From Bacteroidales bacterium (GTDB lineage Bacteria > Bacteroidota > Bacteroidia > Bacteroidales > UBA10428): a stretch of 64,000 bases of DNA. This document shows, piece by piece, positions 8,360 to 17,969 of this stretch. The notes below the pieces were generated by a model. The model was not told where the DNA came from. It worked only from the letters and a program-made list of their open reading frames with translations, and did not search any database. Positions within the stretch are counted from its first letter, which is position 1. Each line of letters begins with the position of its first letter. The translations under genes and the position numbers were made by a program. The stretch spans positions 1-64,000 of the forward strand of contig JAFGGU010000021.1 of the NCBI GenBank assembly GCA_016930375.1, written 5' to 3'.

Positions 8360-11212
8360 TTAATGATCACGATATCCGCCCGGAGAGCCGCTGGGAGGTC
8401 TTACTCCCGTAGGCATACCGCCCGGGAAGTTGCGGCGGAATTCACCGGGCTGGTCTTGCTGCTGTTGCTGTGAAGCCTGCCCTGCCTTGGATCTTAAATT
8501 ATAAGTGAACAGTACCAGGAAGTAGCGCCTGTAGGTGTTCACTCTTGTATCCTGTATGTAGGTTGCAGTTACATACCGGTTGATGCTCTTATTCTGATCG
8601 AGAATATCATAGGCTCCCACCTTTAGCTCAGCTGCCTGGTTCTTCAGGAACTTTTTTCCGATGCTGGCATTCCATACCATGTATTTTTCATTGTAGCCCT
8701 CATAAAGCCCCTTGTTGTATTGCGCGACCACATCGGTATTAAAAGTGATCCCCTTCCACAATACCAGGTTAAGCTTTGCGCTGGCCGACTGGTACCAGTA
8801 TTCCTCATCTTCCTGCGTAACAATGGCATTTTTTATTTTAGTATAGCTGGAAGTGTAAGACAAGGTAAAATCTACATTTGAGCTGATATTGCTGGTGACA
8901 ATAAGACTGTTCATCAGATTGTAGGAATTGGACCTGTTGATCAGTGATCCTGCGTATTCGGGAGATTGGGAATAACCGCCTCCGGTAACCAGACTCACAT
9001 TGCTTTTGATGGGCTTAACGAAGTAGCTCAGGTTGATCATGGTGTTGACCGATACGGAATGATCCAGGTTAACGGGATACGTTATCTGCCCGCCGGGATA
9101 AAGCGTCACATCAATTCCTTCGGGGCGCACAATGGTATCACCACCGGCATAAATGGTCTTATAGGTCATTACATCCGAAGTGTAGCCTCCCATCAGGAAA
9201 ATGAAGGCATTGAATCCTGATGTGGGATTGGCATAGGAAAAGTTTGACATCAGCCGGTTGCTGTATTCCTGTTTCAGATCGGGATTGCCTGTCCTGAGCC
9301 GTAAACGGTTGGAATTATCAATGGCGGTCTGCAGCTCCGTTACAGAGGGCGCATCGGTACGCGTCCTGTAGAAAATCCGCAGGTTGGTAATGTCGGAGAA
9401 CTTATAATTGATCATAAAATTCGGAAGTAAATTCTGAAAGGTTTCAGTCACATCCGTTTTGTTCGGGTAGGTTTGTGTACCTTTCAGATGAGCCCTTTCA
9501 TAGTTAATGCCGGCAGAAAAATTCAGCTTGTTTTTCTTGAACAAATAGGACACACCGCCTCTGTTGGTTGTGTAATTGTTTTCATATACATTGGACAGGG
9601 AATCGAGACGCCCCAGGATCTCGGATTCATCAGCCAGACCAAAAAGCTCCTTTTCGTAATTGCTTCTCCTGAAATTATTGTTGTAATTCAATTGCAACTG
9701 ACCATTTTTCCCCAGGGGTTCCGTATAATTCAGGTTTGTGTTCAGACTGAGGTTTTTGGTTGTTTCATCGGAAAACTGGTTATCAGGAACCGAATCAATG
9801 GAAGCCAGCTGAGAATTTTCAGAGTTTCTGTCATCGAATGAAACGGAAGACCTCACGGATAAAGTCCGGCCTTTTTTCAGGAACTTATGTCTCCAGGTCA
9901 TATCGTTGCCGATATTGTAACCTGCAGCATCGGTCTGGCTGAAGTTCATGGTTTGTGAATTCACTCCTCCACCAGAAATCAATCCGAGGGAATTACTTCC
10001 GGAAGTATTGTCCTGTGCGCTGAACCGCGGTACAATGATCAGTGAGTTAAGGGTGTCAATATTGTATTCTATGCGCATATTCACCCGGTGATTGTAATTT
10101 TTGGATGTAACATAACTTGAATCCTGCGATAAATTTCCCTCATCGATCATAAGGTATTCCGTATTGGACCTGGTTATTCGTGTATTCTCAGAGGAGTTGA
10201 AGAAATAGCTGCCGGAGACGGAAGCTTTTTTACCCCAGTTATCCTGGTAATTAAACCCGAATGAACTGTTTGTGCTGATTCCGCTTTGTCCGCCAAAGGA
10301 TCTTCCGCCAAAACCTCCCCGCATTCCCTGGCCACCGCTTGAACCGACCAGATCCTGCATGGCAAAGTTCTGCTGATTGATGTTGTTGGTCATGCCGGTA
10401 AAGGTAAACCTGCGAGGTCCGCTGAAAAGGTTCAGATTGCCTGCCGCCAGGTATTTGTCATCGAAATTGGATCCGACAGTTGCTTTGCCAAACGTGCTGT
10501 ACTTGCTTCCCCTCCGGGTAATAATGTTAATCGTCCTGGAGGACTCGCCATCATCAAAACCGGTGAGTTCTGCCTGGTCGCTTAATTTATTAAATACCTG
10601 TACCCTGTCGATGACATCGGCAGGCAGGTTTTTAAGTGCTACCGAAGGGTCATCGCCGAAGAATGGCTTGCCGTCAACCAACACCTGTTTGACTTCTTCG
10701 CCACGTGCTTTGATGGTGCCGTTTTCCACGGTTATACCGGGCATTTTCTTCACCAGGTCCTCGGCGTTGGCGTCAACATTTACCTTAAAGGCATCAGCTG
10801 CCATGGAGGTTGTGTCGCCCTTTTGCACAGCCGTTCCCTGACCAACGACCACAACTTCGTTTAACACTTTGCTTTCCATGGCCAGGCTGATGGTACCCAG
10901 GTCGGTGGTATTGGTTTTCAGTTCAATAACCCGGGATTCCCGCTCATAATTGATGCTTTGGATGGTAAGACGGTAGGATTTCCGTTTGAGATTTGACATA
11001 CGGAATTTACCATTCACATCAGTGGTGGAAGCCTCCCTTTGTGTGGAGTCATTCAGGTCGGTAAGAAATACAAATGCACCAATGACCGGCTGGTTATCGT
11101 TTTTATCAATGATTGTTCCGCTAACCCTAAAACTTTGAGCATGTGAAGCAGTGAAAAATGAAAACAGGAAAGCCAGAATGAATAAACTCCTTTTGTAGGA
11201 AGTTTTTGACAT
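8360..11212 (-). CDS. TonB-receptor-like outer-membrane barrel protein with carboxypeptidase regulatory domain
   Basis: A 950-residue outer-membrane protein. A signal peptide (cut near SHAQ, about residue 26) precedes a carboxypeptidase-regulatory-like domain (about 28-110, RVSGTIIDKNDNQPVIGAFVFL). A plug-like region follows (VKKMPGITVENGTIKARGEE, VLVDGKPFFGDDP), then a long beta-barrel. It belongs to the OMP_b-brl_3 group rather than classic SusC. The C-terminal tail is rich in Gln and Gly/Pro (SQQQQQDQPG). No SusD partner or TonB gene is adjacent, so the ligand is unknown; it may be a transporter or a secreted-protein/peptide receptor. Confidence 0.85.
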   Translation of the reverse strand: MSKTSYKRSLFILAFLFSFFTASHAQSFRVSGTIIDKNDNQPVIGAFVFLTDLNDSTQREASTTDVNGKFRMSNLKRKSYRLTIQSINYERESRVIELKTNTTDLGTISLAMESKVLNEVVVVGQGTAVQKGDTTSMAADAFKVNVDANAEDLVKKMPGITVENGTIKARGEEVKQVLVDGKPFFGDDPSVALKNLPADVIDRVQVFNKLSDQAELTGFDDGESSRTINIITRRGSKYSTFGKATVGSNFDDKYLAAGNLNLFSGPRRFTFTGMTNNINQQNFAMQDLVGSSGGQGMRGGFGGRSFGGQSGISTNSSFGFNYQDNWGKKASVSGSYFFNSSENTRITRSNTEYLMIDEGNLSQDSSYVTSKNYNHRVNMRIEYNIDTLNSLIIVPRFSAQDNTSGSNSLGLISGGGVNSQTMNFSQTDAAGYNIGNDMTWRHKFLKKGRTLSVRSSVSFDDRNSENSQLASIDSVPDNQFSDETTKNLSLNTNLNYTEPLGKNGQLQLNYNNNFRRSNYEKELFGLADESEILGRLDSLSNVYENNYTTNRGGVSYLFKKNKLNFSAGINYERAHLKGTQTYPNKTDVTETFQNLLPNFMINYKFSDITNLRIFYRTRTDAPSVTELQTAIDNSNRLRLRTGNPDLKQEYSNRLMSNFSYANPTSGFNAFIFLMGGYTSDVMTYKTIYAGGDTIVRPEGIDVTLYPGGQITYPVNLDHSVSVNTMINLSYFVKPIKSNVSLVTGGGYSQSPEYAGSLINRSNSYNLMNSLIVTSNISSNVDFTLSYTSSYTKIKNAIVTQEDEEYWYQSASAKLNLVLWKGITFNTDVVAQYNKGLYEGYNEKYMVWNASIGKKFLKNQAAELKVGAYDILDQNKSINRYVTATYIQDTRVNTYRRYFLVLFTYNLRSKAGQASQQQQQDQPGEFRRNFPGGMPTGVRPPSGSPGGYRDH

Positions 11213-11346
11213 AAACGAATGTTTTAATGTGTGTTAAAAATAATTCAGGTGTAAAAGTATGCTGTGCCAATCCGGAAAACAAACGAAATATACCAACACC
11301 TCACATTTATAGATATATACCCTGATTCAATAAACATACGGCTGTG

Positions 11347-11354
11347 TACTTTGC
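11347..11354 (+). promoter_or_regulatory. -7 box of the crcB-DUF190 unit (TACTTTGC)
   Basis: TACTTTGC is an exact TAnnTTTGC-type -7 box about 50 bases ahead of the crcB ATG. No good -33 TTG at 19-21 bases upstream is visible, and no fluoride-riboswitch consensus was recognised in the leader. Confidence 0.45.
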
Positions 11355-11403
11355 GGAAATTTCATGAATTGATATATATTAGACGAACATTATTGCATGC
11401 ATT

Positions 11404-11781
11404 ATGATAAAACATATTATCGTAATCGGATTGGGGGGATTCATCGGGAGCGTGGCAAGGTACTTCCTGTCAGGGCTTAATCTGAAATATGATTTTTTGT
11501 CCATTCCGATAGGTACCCTGAGTGTAAATATAATCGGGAGCCTCATCATCGGATTTCTCACCGGCATAGCTGAGAAAAGTGACCTGCTTACCACGGAATG
11601 GCGGCTTTTTCTGATGGTTGGCATATGCGGCGGATTCACTACATTCTCTTCGTTTACCAATGAAAACCTCATGCTGATGCACAACGGACAGTTCCTGGCG
11701 GTTTTATTATATACCTCATTGAGTGTAATATTTGGGTTCCTGGCAGTTTATTTGGGTTATAATCTTACTAATTTGCTTTAA
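11404..11781 (+). CDS. crcB: fluoride ion channel Fluc (CrcB)
   Basis: A 125-residue membrane protein with four hydrophobic helices, the usual size for a dual-topology Fluc channel that exports fluoride as a dimer. Signature stretches are GGFIGSVARYFLSG near the start, GTLSVNIIGSLIIGFLTG in helix 2, and GICGGFTTFSSFTNE in helix 3, which holds the pore Phe residues and central Na+ site. A single base separates it from the DUF190 gene, a known genomic partner of crcB. Confidence 0.95.
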   Translation: MIKHIIVIGLGGFIGSVARYFLSGLNLKYDFLSIPIGTLSVNIIGSLIIGFLTGIAEKSDLLTTEWRLFLMVGICGGFTTFSSFTNENLMLMHNGQFLAVLLYTSLSVIFGFLAVYLGYNLTNLL

Positions 11782-11782
11782 T

Positions 11783-12133
11783 ATGGAAAACTCCGAAAAC
11801 AGCATTCTTAAGATCTATGCAAGCAGTACAGATAAGATCGGTTCCAAATTGCTATATGAACATATTGTCTACCTGGCCAAGGAAAGAGGCATATCCGGTG
11901 TTACTGTCTATCGCGGCATTATGGGCTATGGATCGAGCAGCAGCCATATCAGCTCTTCGAGGTTCTGGGAGTTGACTGAAAAGCTTCCGGTAATGATTGA
12001 GATCATTGACAGAACGGAAATGCTGGAGCTCTTTTACCACCTGATTGAACCGGACCTGGTTAAAATGCCCAAAGGTTGCCTGGTATCCATGGAACCTGTG
12101 CTCATAAAGCTGCAAAAACAGGGAGGTAAGTAG
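11783..12133 (+). CDS. DUF190 family protein
   Basis: About 116 residues from MENSENSILKIYASSTDKIG. It matches the DUF190 family, small soluble proteins with a PII-like ferredoxin fold, as seen in KLLYEHIVYLAKERGISGVTVYRGIMGYG and the ends of strands around LPVMIEIIDR. Members are frequently next to or fused with crcB, and the one-base spacing here suggests translational coupling. A role in regulating fluoride export is an inference. The same reading frame is open upstream through the crcB 3' end, but the family N-terminus fixes the start. Confidence 0.85.
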   Translation: MENSENSILKIYASSTDKIGSKLLYEHIVYLAKERGISGVTVYRGIMGYGSSSSHISSSRFWELTEKLPVMIEIIDRTEMLELFYHLIEPDLVKMPKGCLVSMEPVLIKLQKQGGK

Positions 12134-12139
12134 GCTTAA

Positions 12140-13699
12140 TTATCTCTTGCCAATATAGCTCGCGCACCAGGCAGCCATATTTTCCCCGTCCACGGCAGAT
12201 GAAACAATGCCCCCGGCATAACCCGATCCTTCACCAGCGGCAAAAAGATTGGGAATGCGAACATGACTCCCCGTTTCCGGATCCCTGGGAATCCGCACAG
12301 GTGATGAAGTGCGGGATTCAACTCCCACGATCACGGCGTCACGCGACAGGAAACCCCTCATTTTTTTATCGAAGATTTTAAATCCTTCCTGCAGGTTCCT
12401 CTTCACGAAGTCAGGCAACCATTCATGCATGGGAGATATCACTGTTCCGGGCAGGTACGAACATACGGGCAGGTCCTGTGACGGACGGTTGCTGATAAAG
12501 TCGGTTAACCTCTGCGCCGGCGCTCTTTGTCCATTGTGTACCTGCCGGTATGCTTTCTGTTCAACTAGTTCCTGCAGACGCAACCCGGCCAGTCCCTCCA
12601 TGTTCTGATAGGATCTGAAATCCGAAGGTATGACCTGCACCACAATGCCCGAATTGGCGAAAGCCGAATCGCGCCCGGAGGCCGACATGCCGTTTACCAC
12701 GATTTCGGATTCAGCCGTTGCCGAAGGAACAATCTGGCCCCCGGGACACATGCAAAATGAATAAACACCACGGTCATTGACCTGTTCAACCAGACTGTAG
12801 GCAGCAGCCGGCAAATACCTGTCCTTTCTGCCATGATACTGGATATTGTCGATCAGTTCCTGCGGATGCTCAACCCTGATTCCCATGGCAAAAGGTTTCG
12901 TTTCGATCAAAACACTTTTGGCATTGAGCAGGTAGTAGACATCCCGGGCTGAATGCCCGGTAGCAAATACATAAGCCCTGCCTTTGATTTTCTCTTGCTT
13001 ATCTGTCAGTACATGGGTTATGAGGCCGCCTGACATTCCGAGATCGCTTACCCTGGTGTTGAAAGAGATCGTGCCCCCGGCATTGATGATGGTGTTTCGG
13101 ATCCGGGTAATTATTTCCGGCAGTTTATCGGATCCGATATGGGGATGAGCCTCATACAGGATGCTTTCATGGGCTCCGTGAAAATACAGGATTTCAAGGA
13201 TGCGGCTGATATCACCCCTTTTCCGGGATCGTGTATAGAGCTTTCCATCAGAGTATGTGCCTGCTCCCCCTTCACCAAAACAATAATTGGATTCCGTATT
13301 CAGGATGTGGTTGTTCTCGAGAAGATCGATATCCAGTTTTCGTTCGTGGGCTGTTTTGCCCCGCTCGAGCAATACAGGTCTGTAGCCCAATTCGATCAGG
13401 CGGAGTGATGCAAACAGGCCCGCCGGTCCTGCCCCGATGACTACGACTTCGGGTTTGTCATGTACATCCTGGTAATGGAATGTGTTTTCAACCGGGGATG
13501 AGGCTTCCTCGCCGATAAATACTTCAAATGAAATGTTAATTCGGATATTTCTGGCGCGGGCATCCACAGATTTCCGGATAATCCGGATCGCTGTGATATC
13601 GAACGGCGATATGCCGAGTTCCCCGGCTACAACAGGCAGGTACGATTCTTCCGAATAGGCCTGTGCTGGCGATAATATAAGTGAAACTTCCTTTCTCAA
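12140..13699 (-). CDS. FAD-dependent dehydrogenase of the COG2509 type
   Basis: A 519-residue flavoprotein. An N-terminal RNA-binding-like extension (about 1-85) precedes the Rossmann FAD site VVVIGAGPAGLFASLRLIELG, followed by LLERGK and CFGEGGAGTYSDGKLYTR. The C-terminus has the second flavin-contact run NLFAAGEGSGYAGGIVSSAVDG. This layout matches the uncharacterised FAD-dependent dehydrogenase family COG2509. The reaction is unknown. The only plausible start is TTG, giving MRKEVSLILSPAQAY. It is convergent with DUF190 and 39 bases from the PorT-like gene. Confidence 0.82.
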   Translation of the reverse strand: MRKEVSLILSPAQAYSEESYLPVVAGELGISPFDITAIRIIRKSVDARARNIRINISFEVFIGEEASSPVENTFHYQDVHDKPEVVVIGAGPAGLFASLRLIELGYRPVLLERGKTAHERKLDIDLLENNHILNTESNYCFGEGGAGTYSDGKLYTRSRKRGDISRILEILYFHGAHESILYEAHPHIGSDKLPEIITRIRNTIINAGGTISFNTRVSDLGMSGGLITHVLTDKQEKIKGRAYVFATGHSARDVYYLLNAKSVLIETKPFAMGIRVEHPQELIDNIQYHGRKDRYLPAAAYSLVEQVNDRGVYSFCMCPGGQIVPSATAESEIVVNGMSASGRDSAFANSGIVVQVIPSDFRSYQNMEGLAGLRLQELVEQKAYRQVHNGQRAPAQRLTDFISNRPSQDLPVCSYLPGTVISPMHEWLPDFVKRNLQEGFKIFDKKMRGFLSRDAVIVGVESRTSSPVRIPRDPETGSHVRIPNLFAAGEGSGYAGGIVSSAVDGENMAAWCASYIGKR

Positions 13700-13738
13700 T
13701 GGGACCGGATAAACCGCTAAGATAATCAGGAGATGACA

Positions 13739-14491
13739 TTATTCAAAATGCAACGTAATCATAAACATCCTGGAATAGAGATGATCAATGGCATCCGTAA
13801 AAACAGCGTCCTCCGGATCCGGAATGATAACCTCACCGTGCTTATTGATGCTGGTCCGTAAAACGTCCCTGATCCCTACAGAGTATTTAAATTCAACAGC
13901 AAATTTGAAATACTGCAAATAGAAATCCATCCCGACGCCTATTTCATAATAAAAATCAAGAGGTCTTACCAGCACAAGGTTGTTTTCTTTCCGCGATCGT
14001 CCCCATGTTTTTTTTGTAGCAGCCAGATCAATACGGGTGTTCATTCCGCCGATCACAAAAGGTCTGAAATTATTAAGCCGCAAGGATTTGTATTTCAAAA
14101 GAAACGGAAATTCAAGAAAGTTGGATTCAACCCGTACGGGATTATCTTCAGGATCTATAAGCGCGCTTTGCGCATCAGTAAGCATATAATTGATTTCCCT
14201 TACTCCTCCGAATGCTATACCAGGTGTAAAGCGCAAATCCATGAAATCATTCAGGCGGAGATTCGACAGCGCATGCACATGAAATCCGGGCCTCAGCAGG
14301 GAAACTTCGGTATAAATTCCCGAGTCGACTGCCATCCTTGAACTTCGGATGTTGAAATCCATGGTGTTCACACCCAGTGAAAACCCAAAATGGAGCCATT
14401 TGTCATCATGGTTGGGATCAAACCGTACCTTTTCCTTTTGCGCGTTGAGGAGAAGGGGATAGAATGCCAGCAGGAGAATAAATCGTTTCAA
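13739..14491 (-). CDS. PorT-like outer-membrane barrel protein
   Basis: A 250-residue protein with a signal peptide (MKRFILLLAFYPLLLNAQ) and a small antiparallel barrel ending in HFE. Features reminiscent of PorT/SprT, a component of the type IX secretion system, are WLHFGFSLGVNTMDF near the start, LRPGFHVHALSNLRLND, FLEFPFLLKYKS and RPFVIGGMNTRIDLA. No other type IX secretion gene is in the window, so this rests on sequence impression. A generic PorT-family barrel is the alternative. Translation starts at TTG. Confidence 0.6.
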   Translation of the reverse strand: MKRFILLLAFYPLLLNAQKEKVRFDPNHDDKWLHFGFSLGVNTMDFNIRSSRMAVDSGIYTEVSLLRPGFHVHALSNLRLNDFMDLRFTPGIAFGGVREINYMLTDAQSALIDPEDNPVRVESNFLEFPFLLKYKSLRLNNFRPFVIGGMNTRIDLAATKKTWGRSRKENNLVLVRPLDFYYEIGVGMDFYLQYFKFAVEFKYSVGIRDVLRTSINKHGEVIIPDPEDAVFTDAIDHLYSRMFMITLHFE

Positions 14492-14636
14492 TATTTGGCG
14501 TGCTATATTCAGGATTAATAACGTGGAGGGTGCAAAAATAGTATTTTGGAATAAATCTGCAATTTGTAATTTGCAACCTCAATCCATAAAATTAGTATTT
14601 TAGCATCCTTTTCAAAACAATTTAATTAATTGTAAC

Positions 14637-15716
14637 ATGTACCCTGTGAAATACCTGTCCGACTTCACCAGTAATGTCTTTATGAAAATGGGATGCAGTG
14701 AACCGGATGCCTTGCGGATTGCCGAAGTGTTCATGGCTGCCGAGTTGCGTGGACTACCATCACATGGCATATTGCGGATAAAAGATTATTACCAGCTGTG
14801 GAAAGCCGGCCGTATTAATGTAAAACCGGATGTTCGCGTGGTGCATGAAACTCCGTCAACTGCTGTTGTTGACGGAGACGGGTGCGTGGGTATGGTAGCT
14901 GCCGTGCAGTCGATGGAATTGGCCATTTCAAAGGCAAAGACGGCTGGAACCGGTTGGGTATCCACACGCAACTCAAACCATTACGGTATTGCCGGATATT
15001 ACGCCATGATGGCTCTGAAGCACGATATGATAGGCATATCCATGACCAATGCCAATCCCCAGGTGGCGCCTACATTCTCAGTAAGTCCCATGCTGGGTAC
15101 CAATCCTATTGCTGTTGCCATACCGGCCGGTCAGCAGCCTCCCTTTGTGGCGGACTTCGCAACGACCCCTATCGCCCGTGGAAAACTTGTTGTGGCTGAA
15201 AAGAAAGGAGAAAAGGTACCCTTTGGTTTTGTTCAGGATAAAAACGGGATCCCTTCTGATGATCCTGCCGTATTAAAAGCCGGAGGATCCATGCTTACCC
15301 TGGGCGGCGATTATATTCACGGCAGTCACAAAGGATTCTGCCTCAGCGCCATCGTGGACATATTTTCGGCTGTATTTTCCGGTGCTAATTTTGGACCGTT
15401 TGTCCCGCCTTCCGTTGCTTACCTTCCGGTACTGGATAAGAAGGTGGGAGAGGGGACAGGCCATTTCTTCGGGGCCATGCGCATTGATGCCTTTCAGGAT
15501 GCATCAAGCTTCAAATCCTCCATGGATGAATGGATCACGACATTTCGCCATTCAAAGCCGGCTCCCGGCCAGGAAAAAGTTCTCATACCCGGTGATCCGG
15601 AACGGGAGAAGGAAGCCCGCATCCGGAAGGAAGGAATTGCGGTTCTGCCGGCGGTTGAGAAGGAGATGAAGGAGATTGGGGAGGAGCTGGGAGTGGAGTT
15701 TGTTAGTAATGAGTAA
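14637..15716 (+). CDS. Ldh family NAD(P)-dependent oxidoreductase (malate/lactate/ureidoglycolate type)
   Basis: A 359-residue protein of the MDH2/YlbC/AllD family, unrelated to Rossmann malate dehydrogenases. Visible signatures are AELRGLPSHGILRI, STRNSNHYGIAGYYAMMAL, ISMTNANPQVAPTF, MLGTNPIAVAIPA and GSHKGFCLSAIVDI. These enzymes reduce or oxidise 2-hydroxy/2-oxo acids with NAD(P). Neighbours do not reveal the substrate. The C-terminal residues VSNE and the TAA stop are encoded by a short repeat that also ends the convergent nitroreductase. Confidence 0.85.
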   Translation: MYPVKYLSDFTSNVFMKMGCSEPDALRIAEVFMAAELRGLPSHGILRIKDYYQLWKAGRINVKPDVRVVHETPSTAVVDGDGCVGMVAAVQSMELAISKAKTAGTGWVSTRNSNHYGIAGYYAMMALKHDMIGISMTNANPQVAPTFSVSPMLGTNPIAVAIPAGQQPPFVADFATTPIARGKLVVAEKKGEKVPFGFVQDKNGIPSDDPAVLKAGGSMLTLGGDYIHGSHKGFCLSAIVDIFSAVFSGANFGPFVPPSVAYLPVLDKKVGEGTGHFFGAMRIDAFQDASSFKSSMDEWITTFRHSKPAPGQEKVLIPGDPEREKEARIRKEGIAVLPAVEKEMKEIGEELGVEFVSNE

Positions 15717-15799
15717 TGAGTGATGAGCGGGTTATGGGTTCGGGGTGTGAACTCCCAATCTCATGCCCAAATCCCACTTGTCACTCATTACTCATTACT
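15705..15799. repeat. perfect 19-bp inverted repeat bridging two convergent gene ends
   Basis: The arm AGTAATGAGTAATGAGTGA (15705-15723) recurs as its exact reverse complement at 15781-15799, separated by 57 bases. Each arm contains the TAA stop of the flanking gene. A third, single-arm relative is at 40245-40264. It may act as a bidirectional terminator-like structure. Confidence 0.85.
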
Positions 15800-16544
15800 T
15801 GTTTTTCATAAATCCCTGCTTCTCCAAAACCTCAAGCAGCTTTTTTGAAAATGCCACATTGTCCTTCCTAGTATACCGCTTTTCAGTGAATATCTGTGCC
15901 AGCGTTTCCAGTTTGTTCTCCTCCAGCAGCTTTGCCGTAAGAGCGGAAGATTCTTTTTCGGAATACAGCCTGTCAATATCCGCCGTTGAGTAATTCCTGT
16001 ACTTTTCATGATGTACCACAGCTTCAACAGGGAGTCTGTCCGTTAATCCGGGCTGCTCATCCGGGTAACCCATGACCAGGGTGGTAACGGGAATGACACC
16101 GTGCGGGAGATCAAGGATTTCGATAATTTTTTCTGCATTGTAGAGGGTCGTTCCCAGGTAACAAATACCCAGTTTGTATTCCTCGGCTGCAAGCGCGCAG
16201 TTTTGCGCTGCCAGCAATGCATCAATGGCACCCGTCATGAATGACAGGAAATTATCATACCCTGGATCGGCTTTACGCAGCCTGCACCAGGTATTAAACC
16301 TGTTGAAATCAGCACAGAAGGTCAGCACCATAGGCGCATCTTTTACCATATTTTGCCTGAAATGAACCTCCCAGAGTTTTTCTTTCTGCGACGGGTCAGT
16401 AGTAACTATAATACTGTATACCTGCATATTACCAGTTGTTGAAGCCCTGGTGGATGCATGAAGAATTTCCTGCAATAGGGCATCGCTTATCGGTTCGCTG
16501 CTGTATCTGCGGATACTTCTATGATTATTGATCAGGTCGGGCAT
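15795..16544 (-). CDS. NAD(P)H-dependent nitroreductase family protein
   Basis: A 249-residue FMN-dependent oxidoreductase of the NfsA/FRP-like nitroreductase family. The N-terminus HRSIRRYSSEPIS and STRASTTGNMQVYSIIV form the FMN phosphate and ring site; LGICYLGTTLYNAEKIIEIL and VIPVTTLVMGYPDEQP are typical of the family. It likely reduces quinones, flavins or nitro compounds in the cytoplasm. Its stop codon lies in the inverted repeat shared with the Ldh-like gene. Confidence 0.87.
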   Translation of the reverse strand: MPDLINNHRSIRRYSSEPISDALLQEILHASTRASTTGNMQVYSIIVTTDPSQKEKLWEVHFRQNMVKDAPMVLTFCADFNRFNTWCRLRKADPGYDNFLSFMTGAIDALLAAQNCALAAEEYKLGICYLGTTLYNAEKIIEILDLPHGVIPVTTLVMGYPDEQPGLTDRLPVEAVVHHEKYRNYSTADIDRLYSEKESSALTAKLLEENKLETLAQIFTEKRYTRKDNVAFSKKLLEVLEKQGFMKNK

Positions 16545-16626
16545 AGCTGTTTTAATATTTAGCCATAAAAATACCTGATTCCTTTGAATAACATGATAGA
16601 ATTATTACTTTTCGCTTGTTGAAATA

Positions 16627-16634
16627 TACTTTGA
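16627..16634 (+). promoter_or_regulatory. possible -7 box (TACTTTGA) ahead of the MacB-like permease
   Basis: TACTTTGA fits TAnnTTTG, about 70 bases ahead of the ATG. No convincing -33 element is visible. Confidence 0.3.
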
Positions 16635-16704
16635 AAGAAATCATATTCTTGTTGTTCACACGTTATTTTGTGTGTTAATTTTACCATCAACAAATTAGAA
16701 GCCC

Positions 16705-17949
16705 ATGATTTTCAAGGCGGCTTTGGTAGAGAATCTGAAAGTGTCGGTGAGTTCCGTGAAAACCAACAAATTGCGGACAGTTCTTACGATGCTGATCATT
16801 GCTTTTGGTATCATGGCTTTGGTAGGAATCCTCACAGCCATTGATTCCATAAAGAGCACGATCACCAAACAATTTGCCACCATGGGCGCCAATACGTTTT
16901 CCATCGAAAGCAGGGGATTTTCGGTTCAGATCGGCAAAAGCAGGTATCGTAAGAAAAACCACCCGTATATCACCTTCCGCCAGGCGCGTGAGTTCAAGAA
17001 GAGGTTTGATTTCCCGGCGCGGGTTTCGGTTTATACGACCGCATCCTTTATGTCCACGGTGAAGTACAAATCGGAAAAGACCCATCCCAATGTCAGCGTT
17101 ATTGGTTCTGATGAAGATTACCTTTTCACTGCCGGCTTTGAACTTGAAAATGGCAGGGAAATTTCATACCAGGATGTGCTGATGAACCGGAATGTTGTGT
17201 TGATTGGCGTGGATATTGCCAAGAAGATCTTTAAAAACCAGGAAGATCCGGTTGGTAAGAAAATATCCATTGGCCCGGGCAAATACACCGTCATTGGCGT
17301 GCTTAAAAAAAAGGGTTCGAGTATAAACAGCAGCGATAACATTTGCATCGTTCCCTATACCAATGTCAGACAGTACTTCCCGTCGCCACGGCAGGATTAC
17401 ACCATCAATGTTTCACCCAATGCAGAGGCGCTCGCCGAGGCCGCGGAGGGATATTCCGAGGCCTTGTTCCGGTCGGTCCGCCGTTTGAATGTGATTGATG
17501 AGACTGATTTCAACATCATCAGGAGCGATTTTCTTTCCAATATATTCAAGGATCTTATCGGTATTGTACTGGTTGCGGCAACCATTATCGGGGTGGTCAC
17601 CCTTTTCGGTGCGGCCATCGGCCTGATGAATATCATGCTGGTTTCCGTTACCGAGCGCACTGCAGAAATCGGGATCAGGAAGGCATTTGGCGCTCAGAGC
17701 AATATCATCAAACAGCAATTCCTTTTTGAAGCCATCCTGATATGTCAGTTTGGAGGGATTTTGGGGATAGTATTAGGAATTCTCGTCGGAAATATTGTAT
17801 CTTTAATCATGAAATCTGACTTCCTGATACCGTGGTTGTGGATGGTTGCAGGCATTGTATTATGTTTCATAGTCGGATTGGTATCGGGTTATTACCCTGC
17901 GCAAAAAGCATCACGTCTCGATCCGATTGTAGCATTGCGGTATGAATAA
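16705..17949 (+). CDS. ABC transporter permease, MacB/FtsX type
   Basis: A 414-residue permease with the standard MacB plan. There is one N-terminal membrane helix after [19 protein letters not shown], then a periplasmic MacB-PCD domain (about 45-270). Three C-terminal FtsX helices follow, with the coupling-type motif [16 protein letters not shown] and an ending DPIVALRYE. Such proteins pair with a MacB-type ATPase to move lipoproteins or peptides or to drive envelope signalling. No ATPase gene is adjacent, so the ATPase must be encoded elsewhere. A SiaC-like gene follows after 20 bases. Confidence 0.88.
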   Translation: MIFKAALVENLKVSVSSVKTNKLRTVLTMLIIAFGIMALVGILTAIDSIKSTITKQFATMGANTFSIESRGFSVQIGKSRYRKKNHPYITFRQAREFKKRFDFPARVSVYTTASFMSTVKYKSEKTHPNVSVIGSDEDYLFTAGFELENGREISYQDVLMNRNVVLIGVDIAKKIFKNQEDPVGKKISIGPGKYTVIGVLKKKGSSINSSDNICIVPYTNVRQYFPSPRQDYTINVSPNAEALAEAAEGYSEALFRSVRRLNVIDETDFNIIRSDFLSNIFKDLIGIVLVAATIIGVVTLFGAAIGLMNIMLVSVTERTAEIGIRKAFGAQSNIIKQQFLFEAILICQFGGILGIVLGILVGNIVSLIMKSDFLIPWLWMVAGIVLCFIVGLVSGYYPAQKASRLDPIVALRYE

Positions 17950-17969
17950 TTTATTAATTTCATTATACC

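Noticed and set aside
8360-11212. SusC-type nutrient receptor
   Set aside because: No SusD gene next door and the domain pattern resembles the OMP_b-brl_3 group instead.
11213-11403. Fluoride riboswitch ahead of crcB
   Set aside because: The conserved fluoride-riboswitch bases and stems could not be found in the leader.
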